A stretch of DNA of 56,463 bases from Chara braunii (Eukaryota > Streptophyta > Charophyceae > Charales > Characeae): positions 581,702 to 638,164 of the forward strand of contig BFEA01000275.1 in assembly GCA_003427395.1 (NCBI GenBank), in the 5' to 3' direction. How positions within the stretch are numbered: position 1 is the stretch's first letter; each line of letters opens with the position of its first letter. This document shows positions 10,458 to 20,599 of the stretch, piece by piece. Under the pieces are notes generated by a model. The model had not been told where the DNA came from. It made no database searches and saw nothing but the letters and a program-made list of their open reading frames with translations. The position numbers and the translations under genes were made by a program.

Positions 10458-10640
10458 CTGTGGTAGATCAATGCTGGCAGGCCCAATGCTTTCCTTGTTC
10501 CGATTCATTTGTACTACTCTGTATCAGGGACGCTGGACCCATTTTCCAGCAGGTGATGCTCCCCACCAATAGATGGAGCCTCTGTGCAAGGTGCTAGTAG
10601 TGTCGGCTCTTACCAGCACCACTAGCACCAGACACAGCTG
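10458..10640 (+). mobile_element. SINE-like retroposon copy
   Basis: TAGATCAATGCTGGCAGG, GGGACGCTGGACCCATTTTC, CAGCAGGTGATGCTCCCCAC, CAATAGATGGAGCCTCTG and AGGTGCTAGTAGTG in the family order. The tail here is the (TTTA)n tract rather than plain poly(A). Confidence 0.75.
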
Positions 10641-10730
10641 TTTATTTATTTATTTATTCATTTATTTATTTATTCATTTATTTATTTATTCATTTATTTA
10701 TTTATTCATTTATTTATTTTATTTTTAAAG
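10640..10730. repeat. (TTTA)n/(TTCA) microsatellite
   Basis: TTTATTTATTTATTCA units recur about five times. Confidence 0.92.
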
Positions 10731-10782
10731 GAGCCTCCTGGGAGAGGTTTGACATGCCTCAACGTAGTCATGCTCACAGTTA

Positions 10783-10928
10783 GGGCGAGATCCCACTAGG
10801 CAAGAAGATTGGACTAAGCGCCTGAATCTGGATACATTTTATGTACAGATGCAATGATCTGCACGTTTCCACAAACACGTCCAGATTCACGTTTCCAGTC
10901 CAGTCTCTTTGCTAGTGGGATCTCACCC
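10783..10928. mobile_element. Family A MITE, diverged 146-bp copy
   Basis: The ends GGGCGAGATCCCACTAGGCA and GCTAGTGGGATCTCACCC are inverted. Inside, CGCCTGAATCTGGATAC and CACGTCCAGATTCACG are the family's characteristic inner arms. Confidence 0.8.
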
Positions 10929-11206
10929 TTACAACTGCACCAACTTGAACTTGAAAGCATATCATCATGGCTGGCCGGCTGCCAGGCTTCGCACGCACCA
11001 GGAGATGCCATTCCTTTCGAAAAGAAAGAAAGAAAGAAAAAAAGACCATTCCTTTTCAGCACAGCTTGGAAATATGTGTACGACTGTACGGTGCTGTGTT
11101 TTCTTTTTTTTCGGCCTTGCATGTGCGATGCACGCTGCCATGCAGTACCAGGAACAAAAACTGAACCTAACCTAGTGGGACATAGCGCGCTGTCTAGGGA
11201 TGAAAA

Positions 11207-11303
11207 CGAATACAGCACCTGGTCTTTATAGCTGCATCTGGGGCAACTTTCAGTCTACGTACAGCTAGAACGACCGGACATTCTATTCGGGGGAAGACTG
11301 TAG
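11207..11303. mobile_element. Degraded family B MITE
   Basis: GTCTTTATAGCTGCATCTGG, AGCTAGAACGACCGGACAT and CTATTCGGGGGAAGACTGTA G-type closure match family B arms. The left terminus is lost. Confidence 0.6.
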
Positions 11304-11651
11304 CTGCCGCCGCGCTTCTTGCCACAGTCATGGTATCTCTTTTGCTTGAAGAAATAGCAAGGCCGGCATTGGGCCTTGCTCAACTACACAACACTCTACA
11401 ATGCAATGTCTACATGTGTCTGAGCCAATAATCCCTCCAATACATTCCACATGCTAAAGACTCCGTGCAAATGTACCGGGTCAAGAAATGAGTCCAAATG
11501 CATGTAGAATGTTGGTCAGTGGAGCAAGGCCAGTTCAGGTAGGACTGAGGGAGTGGGGGTGCACTAGGGAGAATGGTCGAGAGGTGGTGGGTGCACTAGA
11601 CTGTGCAGGTAAGACCCACAAAAAAAATACAAAACAAGAAGAACAACGACA

Positions 11652-11758
11652 CTACCGTCTGCACCCCAATACAATGGACACTCGTCATTACTATACCCAG
11701 AAAGTTGCCCCAAATACAGCAATAATGACCCCACATTGTATTCAGGTGCAGCCCGTAG
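11652..11758. mobile_element. Family B MITE, 107 bp
   Basis: The left end is CTACCGTCTGCACCCCAATA and the right end is TATTCAGGTGCAGCCCGTAG. The inner arms are GTCATTACTATACCCAG and GCAATAATGACC. Confidence 0.8.
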
Positions 11759-11820
11759 AGGCCCAAAAAAAGAATAGAGGAAAAAATAGAAATGAAAAAA
11801 AAAGAAAAAAGAAAGAAGAA

Positions 11821-11845
11821 GTCCTTCGGGAAATGGTCCAAATTT

Positions 11846-11879
<34 letters not shown>

Positions 11880-11888
11880 TGGCCCCTG
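11821..11888 (+). pseudogene. U6 snRNA pseudogene, 5' half (split copy)
   Basis: GTCCTTCGGG (U6 5' stem) is followed by an aberrant AAATGGTCCAAATTTT, then AAAATTGGAACGATACAGAG and AAGATTAGCAT, ending CATGGCCCCTG. The matching 3' half, which again begins CATGGCCCCTG, resumes at 13764 in the same orientation. I read this as one retrocopy split by an insertion of about 1.9 kb. Confidence 0.82.
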
Positions 11889-12514
11889 GGGTGTGGTCCC
11901 ATTAGCAGTCGGATAGGAGTTTGGCCGATCCAGTGTGACACCGAGTGGCAGCGGGATGACAGGTTCATTACGAATTTCTGGGGTGAGAAAACAGGGAGGA
12001 AGGCAAAAAAAAAAAAAAAGAAACAGAGACCTCCCACCTGAAATCACGGCAGAGTGCTTCCCAGCCATCAGATCACAAATGATCTGATGGTGGTGGTTGC
12101 AACAACAGTGCAGAAAGTAACTGCCACATTTTCTGGAATAAGCTCGACTTCTGTCAGTAGTGATCCTGACACCCTCCATATACTCCGTGATTGAAGGAGG
12201 GCTCCACCCAATGAGATAATTGCACAACAGCAAGCAAAATACTGAAAATCTTCTATCCAGTGGGCCTATTGCCGACCCGATTTTTTTTGGGGTTGGCCAT
12301 GCCCCCAACGGATTGAAAAGATTTTGGCGGGAAGCTTCCTTTGCACCGGCATGCCGGAGAGGAGGAGGGGAACCAAGATCTCCTTCCTTTTTCGGGTAAT
12401 ACATGTAAAACACTGAACCGTGGGATCACGGCTACTGCACGGCAGGATTTAGGTCACTCAACTGCCACACAAACTCTTTTCTATCCTATCTGGTTGCTAG
12501 TGGGACCATGCCCC
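11889..12514. mobile_element. Family A-related element, about 630 bp
   Basis: The left end TGTGGTCCCATTAGCAGTCG and right end TTGCTAGTGGGACCATGCCC are imperfect inverted repeats of the family A type. The interior contains a short palindrome, ATCAGATCAC/GATCTGATGG (about 12067-12089). No transposase-like frame is seen. It abuts the next element at CCCCTGGGG. Confidence 0.65.
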
Positions 12515-12515
12515 T

Positions 12516-13763
12516 GGGGCCTTGACCCACTAGCGAAGTAAATCACGAGGTGTGACACCATTTTCGGTATTTTCTGCAATTGTTTAAATGATTTCTTCCA
12601 TTTAAAAAGGGCACCGAATGTTAGTTTTTCTCTTTTTGTTTTCTTTTTGTTGCCTGTATTCACGGGGACCATGTCCCATATGCGCCGTTTAGTTGAGGCA
12701 GCTCAACGGTGCGACAGCTAAAAAAAATCATTTTAATTCAATTTCAAATGAGAAATGCATTTATAAATGGCAGAAATACAATTGTTCTCGTTTTTCATTT
12801 TGCACAATTGGAGTGGCATACGGGCACTTCCACAGCAGAAAATGAAGAGGTGCCCGAATCCCGTCCAAAAATGGCAAACGGAAGGAGGCTCGTTCAGTTT
12901 CTCTTGAAAAACGCCTGTTGGGGGAACAAGAGGGTCGTTGAACTAGCTGTCTCGGAAAAAGGAGACAGCTAGTTCAACGGAAAGTGGCGAGGGTAGGGGT
13001 AGTAGTATTCGAGAGAAAGGATTTATTTCTGTTTTTTGATGTCAGAAAAAGCGAAGATGGTCTCTATTGCCCTTTTTATTAGAAACGGACCGTTAGATGA
13101 ATTGGACGACGTGCATCTCCCTTGTCGCGTACAGTCACACAGGCTCGAAAACCCCACGTTGACCTAGCTCAACGGAGCTAGTGGGACAAGGTCCCGGGGT
13201 GCTGCGAGCACATGTGTGTCAGTCATGAGTGCTTTGGTGCCTCCTACATCCGTTGCACCCCAATTCATTGGTTGGTACGATCTCCTTCATGTCAGTCTGC
13301 ATAGTGATGTAACGTGGCAATAAAATGTGTCCACGAACACAGCCACGAGGATGAACAAGTAACGGATACGGGGGATACATTCATCACCGTGTATCTCATG
13401 ATGCCTCGGACAGGCCACCCGACAGAAGAGGAAGTGTTCCTGTCAGATCCACCACGATATCTGAATTTCGCATTTCAAGTTGGATTTCTCAGAGCCGAAA
13501 AAAACAAAACGAAGTCTCCAAATCACCCCCCCACCTTTCAAATCCATGAAATCGAGATTCCCCACCCATGCAAAACAGCCAGCTATAATGTCGAAATTTG
13601 TTTTTCGACGCATCTCATTGACGGGAGGTGGGCATCTTTACAATCCCCGCTCGGAAACTACCAGGCCGTCGAGATCGGATGTTGTCGACGGCCGTACTGC
13701 GTCACTCGAGGCCACACGTGATCGAAATCCTGATGGAGTCGTGGTATTACTTGGCTAGTGGGT
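12516..13763. mobile_element. Family A-related element, about 1.25 kb, with a nested relative
   Basis: GGGGCCTTGACCCACTAGCG at the left and GGCTAGTGGGTCA at the right are inverted ends. Inside, 12659-13202 has its own imperfect ends: CACGGGGACCATGTCCC, and GGGACAAGGTCCCGGGGTG at the far side. An open frame at about 13314-13721 (+, 135 codons) is unlike anything I recognise and may be chance or a decayed coding remnant. Confidence 0.6.
12936..12979. other. Perfect 18-bp stem-loop
   Basis: CGTTGAACTAGCTGTCTC and its exact complement GAGACAGCTAGTTCAACG are separated by 8 nt. It lies inside the family A-related element and may be a collapsed terminal-repeat junction. Confidence 0.85.
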
Positions 13764-13837
13764 CATGGCCCCTGCACATTCAAGGATGACACGCATAAAT
13801 CGACAAATGGTCCGAATGAAAAAAAAAAAAAAAAAAA
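13764..13837 (+). pseudogene. U6 snRNA pseudogene, 3' half with poly(A)
   Basis: CATGGCCCCTGCACATTCAA, then GGATGACACGCATAAATCGA and CAAATGGTCCGAATG are the U6 3' half. A run of A (13819-13837) follows, which fits reverse transcription of polyadenylated U6 RNA. It pairs with the 5' half at 11821. Confidence 0.82.
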
Positions 13838-14963
13838 AGATCTGACAGAGGAAAAAAAGGAAAGAAAAATGAGAAGAAATTTCTTGCGGATCGAGCTAAA
13901 CAGGCATTAGCTAAAATGGTTCTAATTAGAAATGACCTGACACAGACATGGAGCGAAGTGAGAAAATACATAAACAGCCCATGTAGGTTTCCCAATGGGC
14001 GTCTGGATGCACCAGGATGTGCAGATGCCCAAGTGGGATGATCTGCACCTGGACTTGTGGTTGTCCAGGCACATTCAGACCAAGCTATTTCTGTGCTTCA
14101 CCCTGTACAAGATGCTGCTGGCCTGCACTGGCTGCAATTGCACTTCAGCAGCCCTGTGCTCCACAGGCGTTGGGCCTCGTTCGACACCACTTAAAAATAC
14201 TGCGAGTTTCAAGTTCCTCTAACACGTTTTTTCGTTCCCCAACCCCTTTACAAAACTGAAACTGAAACTGAAGTGTTGACAGCATTGCACCAGGAATAGT
14301 GGTGATTGGTGGAAAAAAAAAAAAAAAAAACAGTCCTGGCAGTCCTGGAGCCTGCAGCTTCACGTGACCTCCCGAGGCTCCCTTGAGATTTTCGTTGTTT
14401 TGTCGATGGCTGCACTTCGAGTTTCAAGGGCGGACCCCTGAGATGCAAAATAGGGAAACGTTCGGGACATCGAAATCGATGCCTCCTTCAAACTCAAGTA
14501 AGTATTTTCAAGTGGTGTCGAACAAGTCCCTTCTTCGCCCCCCCCCCGCCCCCTCCACCCGCCGCCCCCAAATCAATCCACAGGAAAAGCACACTTTTAA
14601 ATTACTTGGCCCACGAGTTCGGTGATAATTTGCCAATAAAGGCTCATCACAGGTAATGGTGGTATGCTTGTGAAATAATCTCATCGGAGGTACTGGTGGT
14701 ATGCTTGTGAAATGATTTCTGAGATTTTGGCCAACTTCTACGTAGGATGGTAATTTCCCGATCCCTTCCCGCCCCACCAACTAGCAACGGTGGACCTGCA
14801 ATCGTGTGGAACTGACTGTGCAGTTTGAACGAGGACAGAGCACACGACGGCCTCATAGATCATTGTCCAAAGAAAAGCTCGTCCCTTTGATGTTCGAGGT
14901 TTACATTTGGAGATTGGCAGTTGGGACTGGGTGGGAAGAGGGGCAAGGGGGGGAGGAGGGAGG

Positions 14964-14965
<2 letters not shown>
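13838..14965. other. Intergenic, no supported gene
   Basis: It contains poly(A) near 14312-14330, a C-rich tract near 14538-14570, and two partial AGGTACTGGTGGTATGCTTG copies (about 14652 and 14690) that recall the family D terminus. No open frame resembles a known protein. Confidence 0.5.

Positions 14966-15027
<62 letters not shown>
14966..15027. repeat. (TA)n microsatellite
   Basis: About 30 uninterrupted TA units followed by poly(T). Confidence 0.97.
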
Positions 15028-15044
<17 letters not shown>

Positions 15045-15117
15045 TTTGTAGCAAGCAGTTATCTGGCGCCTCGTTCAAGGCGAAGAGGTTCTCTTCCCGT
15101 TTCAAAACTCCTGCTCA

Positions 15118-15315
15118 GTGAATCCTCTGGATTCCAGAGTAATCAATGCTGGCAGGAGTCTCCCGCTCCCATTTCCTGACGTGCTCCAAATTTCTTCTGT
15201 ATATGGGACGCTGGACCCGTTTTCCAGCAGGTGCTGCTCGCCACCAATAGATGGAGCCTCTCCTCAGGTGCTAGCGGTGTCTGAAAAGAAGAAAAAAAAA
15301 GAAAAAAAAAAAGGA
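15118..15315 (+). mobile_element. SINE-like A-tailed retroposon, near full length
   Basis: It has AATCCTCTGGATTCCAGAGT, AATCAATGCTGGCAGGAG, GGGACGCTGGACCCGTTTTC, CAGCAGGTGCTGCTCGCCAC, CAATAGATGGAGCC and an A-rich tail. With the copy at 21658 it defines the longest form of the family. Confidence 0.82.
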
Positions 15316-15356
15316 CGGTAGACCTGCGCTCGCTCCCTGAAAGTAAAACAATACCT

Positions 15357-15492
15357 GGGGCCGGGTTCCACTAGCAGTGTTGAGTTTCCTCAGCGCCTGA
15401 ATGTAGATGTGCGGTTCAGGAAACTCAACGCAATTATTCCTGCACATTTCCTCAAACACGTCCAGATTCAGGTGTTGAGTTAGTGGGACAGT
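15357..15492. mobile_element. Family A MITE, diverged copy
   Basis: GGGCCGGGTTCCACTAGCAG and TTGAGTTAGTGGGAC are degraded ends. The inner arms GCGCCTGAATGTAGATGTG and CGTCCAGATTCAGGTG match family A. Confidence 0.72.
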
Positions 15493-15579
15493 GTTTCGGG
15501 TCACGAGCTGCATTTTCTCCAGTATGTGCACCGCTGCCTTCGAAACCAATTAAAAAATCGTTTCACTGTGCAGCCGCAA

Positions 15580-15965
15580 TTTCTTTAGCGGAATTCTTCA
15601 CTTCGGGCATGTGCAGCACGCAGGCCGTAGGCCCGGCCGATGTGGCCGAATGGTACACACATGTAGCTGTTAAACCACCAGTACTTCCGAAAGTCGTGCC
15701 CGTTAACGCTACGTGATTTTAGGAAACATACGGGCCACTACAGGAGCGCCCAACTTCATCCAACTAGAAACGTTTCTACTCTATTTTTTTCCGCGGCCTA
15801 TAGCTGGGCCAAGTACTCGTGGTTTAATAAACAGGTTATGAGTTCGAAGCCTGCAAGATCAGCTGGATTCGATGCCTCGATTTCTTTCGAGGAATCCCGC
15901 ACTTCCGGCTCGTGGACGGGCCTTAGACCCAGCCCATGTGGCTGAATGGTATGCAGATGTTTTAT
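15580..15965 (+). mobile_element. Tandem tRNA-derived retroposon fragments, each broken by an insertion
   Basis: Two related segments occur in tandem. Each has ATTTCTTT(A/C)G(C/A)GGAAT, a CACTTC(G/C)GGC stretch and an A-box GTGGC(C/T)GAATGGTA. The B box (AGGTTATGAGTTCGAAGCC; AGGTCACGAGTTTGAATC) follows only after an inserted element: family D (15670-15827) in the first and a foldback (15966-16074) in or next to the second. Confidence 0.65.
15670..15827. mobile_element. Family D element, 158 bp, inside a tRNA-derived retroposon
   Basis: The ends TTAAACCACCAGTACTT and AAGTACTCGTGGTTTAA are inverted. The interior has CGAAAGTCGTGCCCGTTAAC, GCTACGTGATTTTAGG and GCCACTACAGGAGCGCCCAA. Both sides have T/A-rich flanks (TTAA/TAA), so the duplication is short and cannot be delimited exactly. 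Confidence 0.82.
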
Positions 15966-16074
15966 AAAGGGGGTAGCCATGTACCCTTATCGTATCCAGC
16001 TGATTAAACAGGTCACGAGTTTGAATCATGATCTAATCAGACGGATATGATAAGGGTACGTGGCTACCCCCTTT
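15966..16074. mobile_element. Foldback element enclosing a B-box-like motif, 109 bp
   Basis: AAAGGGGGTAGCCATGTACC-CTTATC is matched by GATAAGGGTACGTGGC-TACCCCCTTT (one mismatch). The loop contains CTGATTAAACAGGTCACGAG and TTTGAATC, the same tRNA-like tail seen after the family D insertion just upstream. Confidence 0.78.
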
Positions 16075-16108
16075 AGAAAACAGGACGCGTCTTTTCTGTG
16101 ATGCGTGT

Positions 16109-16204
16109 CCTCGACCATCGCTACAGAACACCCCTTGACCATCGCTACAGAACACCCCTCGACCATCGCTATAGAACACCCCTCGACCATCGCTACAGAA
16201 CACC
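16109..16204 (+). repeat. 24-bp minisatellite, four units
   Basis: The unit CGACCATCGCTACAGAACAC plus CCCT repeats four times with one or two changes per unit. Confidence 0.92.
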
Positions 16205-16284
16205 ACCTCCACGTATGGTGGGAGTGCATCATTTGGACTACTCGTTCACCGGCCATATCTGACATTCCACACAACAAACAGGTA

Positions 16285-16288
<4 letters not shown>

Positions 16289-16369
<81 letters not shown>
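16289..16369. repeat. (CT)n microsatellite
   Basis: About 40 uninterrupted units. Confidence 0.97.
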
Positions 16370-16444
16370 AACTGGATGATATACGGTCAAAGGTCATTAT
16401 CGTTCGAGAGTGAAAGGCATGAATGGAGAATCAGCTAGCTCTGA

Positions 16445-16556
16445 CTACTGTCTTCCCCTGAAGATAACGCACCCTGAAAATGGACGTATACAAGGCATGT
16501 TTCCAGTCAGGTACAGTCCAAACGAGAGTGCGTTGTTCGGGGGAAGAAGATGGTAG
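16445..16556. mobile_element. Diverged family B-like MITE, 112 bp
   Basis: The ends are CTACTGTCTTCCCCTGAAGA and GGGGGAAGAAGATGGTAG, with inner arms GATAACGCACCC and GAGTGCGTTGTT. It has similar length and ends to family B but a different core. Confidence 0.7.
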
Positions 16557-16732
16557 TAAGAGCCAACATGTAGGTTGCTCACTATGGGTAGCCAAAAGAG
16601 AGAGCCGATTCAACAGCGCCATTGCGCCTCTGTTTTTAGGAACGAGTTCAGGCAGACGCTTAGGGTGCAGATTTTTGCCGATTGCCGAAATGAAAATGGA
16701 AGAGGGGCCCGACGTACTGCCATTCCCACACC

Positions 16733-16791
16733 CCCCTTGGGACGACGCATGGTAATTTTATGCAGACGCTGCCTGTGCACTGCCCAAGGGG
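16733..16791. repeat. Short repeat with inverted CCCCTTGG ends (paired with 3447)
   Basis: CCCCTTGGGACGACGCATGG, then GCAGACGCTGCCTGTGCAC and TGCCCAAGGGG. Confidence 0.62.
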
Positions 16792-17105
16792 TCAGGTCCA
16801 TGGTCCTAGCATGTTGGTAGCAGGCCTCAGGAGGGCTGTTCGAGTACTTCGTCTATGGGCAAGTCTGATGATTGGGGTCACTCTCGTGTCCATCGGATAG
16901 GATTGGCAATGTTTGGGCAAACATTTGACAAACTTTTGTCCTTTTTTTTTTTGCAACTTGGGGGATTTTGAGAGAGACGGGCTGACACAGGCGCCACTTC
17001 ATTGTGGGAGGACCGTAGTTGGGGATTTTTGTTTTTTTTTTTTTAATTAAAAAAGGTCCCACATTGACATATGATGGTCGAATCCCTTGCTTCGGGCTGG
17101 GATTA

Positions 17106-17106
<1 letters not shown>

Positions 17107-17179
<73 letters not shown>
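17107..17179. repeat. Long poly(A) tract, about 73 nt
   Basis: An unbroken A run. Its length suggests a retroposon tail, but no recognisable body lies immediately upstream. Confidence 0.9.
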
Positions 17180-17181
<2 letters not shown>

Positions 17182-18240
17182 ATATGAATGCAAAAGCTTC
17201 TTCTGTCAGCTCTTCTGGGCTGATGGACTTCCGCCGCCCTTGAGAGCCGCTTATCATTAAGAATGGCTGGGTCTGTCTCCCAGCATACTAGATGCTCTGC
17301 TTTTCCCTTGTTTTATGTTTTAAAGGGGTCACTAGATCTTTGATTTCCAGCAGGGGATCTTGGCCAACAGCTGGGACGCAATCTTAACCTGTGGTCGGTA
17401 CTGCCCTTCGTGGAAGCATCCATCATATCACAGTGAACCAACTGCGGATTTTTTTTTCTTCTTTCCTATCGCTGGACCTACAGGCCTTGCCCCACCACTT
17501 GCCAAATGTGAAAATTGGTGGATGTATGTTCAGCCCGAAGACCACAAGATACATTCCTACCAATATAAAAAATTGGTGGACGTATGCTGAGCCAGAAGGC
17601 TGCAAGATACCTACATTCCCGCCACGGCGTAACACGCCTCCCTTCCAGGGGCCGGGTATGTTTGTCTTTTTTGTCTTTAAAAGTAATAAATAAATAAAGG
17701 TGACAGTCTGTTGCTTTTCCTTTCTTTTTTTTATTTCTTTTTTTGATATTGTTTTTCCTTTCTTTCCTTTTTTTTTTCTTCTTTTTTTTTTCAGAATTGC
17801 TGAGCGTTTCTGGATTCAAACTTGGGTCTGTATTTCAATAGGTCACGCGAAGTCATGGGTGTACCAACTGATGTAGGTCCCCGTGTGAGTATGCGCTGCT
17901 GAGCTTCGCCGGCTGTGAGGTATCATGAGTAAACTGGCCTACCCAAAGTATTGCATTGCACACTCATTTTTTCCTGCTCATCTAGATGTCTCTGGATTCT
18001 TCTTTTTTTTTTTTTTTTTGCAACAAAAGGTAAATGGCACGAGGCCGGGGACCTCACAATTCAACACGGAGTTTAATTCTTACGTCTCTTACGAGACCGA
18101 GGATGTGGACGGTAGTGGAGCGAGGCCCTATATCCTTCAGTTTTCCATCTGTCCTTTCGCCCGAGGCGACCCAGGTTGGATCGAACAGTTCTTCGGTTCT
18201 GGTCTCGAGGGAGCTTCTCAACTTTCAAAGTCTATGTAAA
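17180..18240. other. Intergenic, no supported gene
   Basis: It contains a duplicated AAAATTGGTGGA(T/C)GTATG motif (about 17511 and 17569), a T-rich tract (17723-17792) and GGCCTTGCCCCACCACTTGC near 17480, a possible family C end. No open frame looks like a known protein. Confidence 0.5.
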
Positions 18241-18400
18241 TTTTCATATGGGACGCTGGGCCCGGTTCCCAGCACGTGCTGGGAACCTGGCCCAGCAGGA
18301 AGTACGGGTGGTTTAAATTTTCATATGGGACGCTGGGCCCGGTTCCCAGCACGAATAGATTGGAGCCTTGTTCTCCCCCCCCCCCCCAAAGAAAAAAAAA
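18241..18400 (+). mobile_element. Two partial SINE-like cores in tandem
   Basis: TTTTCATATGGGACGCTGGG and CCCGGTTCCCAGCACG occur at about 18240 and 18318. The second continues to AATAGATTGGAGCC, a C tract and an A-rich end. This is probably an internal duplication of one copy. Confidence 0.65.
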
Positions 18401-18976
18401 AGGTCTCGAGGGAGCTCGCCCGGGTGGAGTTATGGGGACTGGTACAGAGGGCACAGGACGAGTTGTCCGCAGGAAGGAAGGGTCGAGGAGGCATAAAAAA
18501 ACTATGGCTGCAATGGTCGATCGGTGAGCCATCACTGCAGTGGCGGACACAATCGACGTTTAGTGAGGGGGGGGGGGGGGGGGGGGGTTGCTTTGCAGTG
18601 ATGGCAAACACGATCCACGTTTCGTGGGGGGCTGTGCGCTCGTGCTCATCTCTCCTCCTCTGGTAATCTGCTCCTGACCTGCACCAACAATACCTAGTGG
18701 CAAAAGGAATCATCATGGGACAAGACCAGTGGGAGGGCAGACAACAATTATGGTTGCAATTGCAGTCGAACATAAGACATAAGATACATAGGACCCACTG
18801 CCGGGCGAAAATAGGAAAAGCACCCTCGGGGGTAATGAATGCAATGGGTACAGTAACTACAGTTCGTGAATTAAAAGCCTTCAAAAAAAAAAAAAAAAAA
18901 AAAAAAAAGCCTTGCACTGGAGCTAACCACAGAATTCAGCATCAATCCAAGAAAATCTACAGCATCAGGGTCACAA

Positions 18977-19018
18977 GGCCGTACGTACTGAGGTCCACGG
19001 GCCGACCTCCGTACGTAC
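18977..19018. other. Perfect-arm palindrome with TACGTAC
   Basis: CCGTACGTAC...AGGTC and GACCT..CCGTACGTACGG form an imperfect hairpin of about 15 bp with a short GC-rich loop. Its role is unknown. Confidence 0.6.
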
Positions 19019-19601
19019 GGGCGTTCGGGGTGGTCCCATTCAGGGTCCGAACCCGAAGGCGTTCGGCCCCAGCCAAAAATTATTTCAGGGCCTAAACATA
19101 AGTTTTTTTTTTTTTTTTTTTCTGAATTGTTTTTTGGTGAGTTCTCTATGGTGTGAGGTACATGCCTATAAATTTTGAAGTCATTTTGCTAGGCCAAACA
19201 AAAATTAAAACTCGCCAAAGATGGCGGTGTCAAAACGTGCTCTCCCACTCACTATTTTATTTTATTTTTCCACTATTTACTTTTTGTTTTCACTTTATTG
19301 CGGGGCCTAAACAATTTTATTATTTTTTGAAACTTTTTTAACGAGTTTTGTATTATGTGAAGTACACATCAGTAAATTTTCAGCGCATTTGGCTATGCCA
19401 AAAAAAACATGAAAAATCGCCAAAGATGGCGGTGTCGAAAACGTGCTTGCTCACTCACTACAGACGGTTGACCAAAACGAGAAACCGGGCGACCAAATCG
19501 GTTGCAGTGCCGTTGCACACAACAGTTGCAAAATTTACTCAGACTAGTATACTACAAACGGGGGACCAAAACGAGAAAGCGGAAGACGAGAAACGCGAAG
19601 C

Positions 19602-19643
19602 GAGGAGGAGGAGGAGGAGGAGGAGGAGGAGGAGGAGGAGGAG
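19602..19643. repeat. (GGA)n microsatellite
   Basis: About 14 GGA units. The following 60 bp contains imperfectly repeated GACAGGGAACATGAGGCG. Confidence 0.95.
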
Positions 19644-19978
19644 AGATGGGAACACGAGGTGGACAGAGACCATGGACAGGGAACATGAGGCGGAGAAAGA
19701 CTATGGACAGGGAACATGAGGCGCAGAAAGGATGCTAAGGACAGGAACCATGAGGCAAACACACAAAAAAGACTGACAAGGAGGACAGAAGAACGTAGCC
19801 TTCCTCCGCCTCCTTTTCCCTGTCCTTCGCCTTTGTCCGGGAACATAGACACCATACGAGGACAAAGTCACAAAGGAATCGGCACAAGATACTTAGGCAT
19901 TGAAGACAGTTTAGCTGCAAGGGTGAGGAGGAGCCTGACAGAGGAGAGGAGAAGCTAAGGTAAGGTAAGGTAAGACTT

Positions 19979-20100
19979 GGGGCATGGTCACCACTCTCCA
20001 AATGTGAAAAAATGAGAATGAACTTCCCGCTAGGACATGGCCAGATGCACCCCCCACATTTTTGTCTTTTTCAAATTTTAACAGTGGTATGGCGAGGCCC
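19979..20100. mobile_element. Family C foldback MITE, 122 bp
   Basis: It reads GGGCATGGTCACCACTCTCC to AGTGGTATGGCGAGGCCC. It is the reverse-orientation partner of the element at 5888, with identical length. Confidence 0.83.
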
Positions 20101-20433
20101 TTACTTGAGTTTTTGGCGAAAAAGGACAGAACAAAAGGAAGAGAGAAAAAAAGGATCCGTACCGAAGGACCTAGCTCAGTTGATATATGCCCATGAACTG
20201 ATGAAATCCAGAATCAAGTTCGAATCCAGATACGATCAGATGAGGATAGCAAAATCATTTTCTCAATAACTTGGGTGCAGCCAGCGCAATGAGGATATCC
20301 CAACACCGTGGCCCTTGTTTAGGGGNGNGGGNGGGGGGGGGGGGGGGGGGACCCGGATCGGTGGAAGGCAACATCGAAAGGTATCATCAGGAGTAACAAA
20401 CGACCAGGAGGGTGCGCAGAGAGAAGGTGGCTT

Positions 20434-20599
20434 GGGGCCAAGTCCCACTAGCAGCGTTGAGCTACCTCAACACCTGAATCTGGACGCTTTTGGGGCGATG
20501 TGCACAAATGGTGTTGAGTTTCCTGAACTGCACGTCTCCACAAACACGTCCAGATTCAGGCATTGAGGTAGCTCAACGCTGCTAGTGGGACTTGGCCCC
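20434..20599. mobile_element. Family A foldback MITE, 166 bp, best preserved
   Basis: The terminal inverted repeats, about 37 bp from GGGGCCAAGTCCCACTAGCA through GTTGAGCTACCTCAA, are perfect at both ends. The inner arms TGAATCTGGACG and CGTCCAGATTCA extend the hairpin over nearly the whole element. Confidence 0.93.

Noticed and set aside
10483-10580. GGACGCTGGACCC/CCAGCAGGTG segments as family-specific regulatory sites
   Set aside because: They occur only inside the A-tailed retroposon copies and are explained by that family.
14966-15027. TA array as a promoter or origin element
   Set aside because: It is a plain microsatellite with no neighbouring gene or other signals.
16109-16204. CRISPR-like regular repeats
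   Set aside because: Four 24-bp units without spacers form a minisatellite. The genome is eukaryotic.
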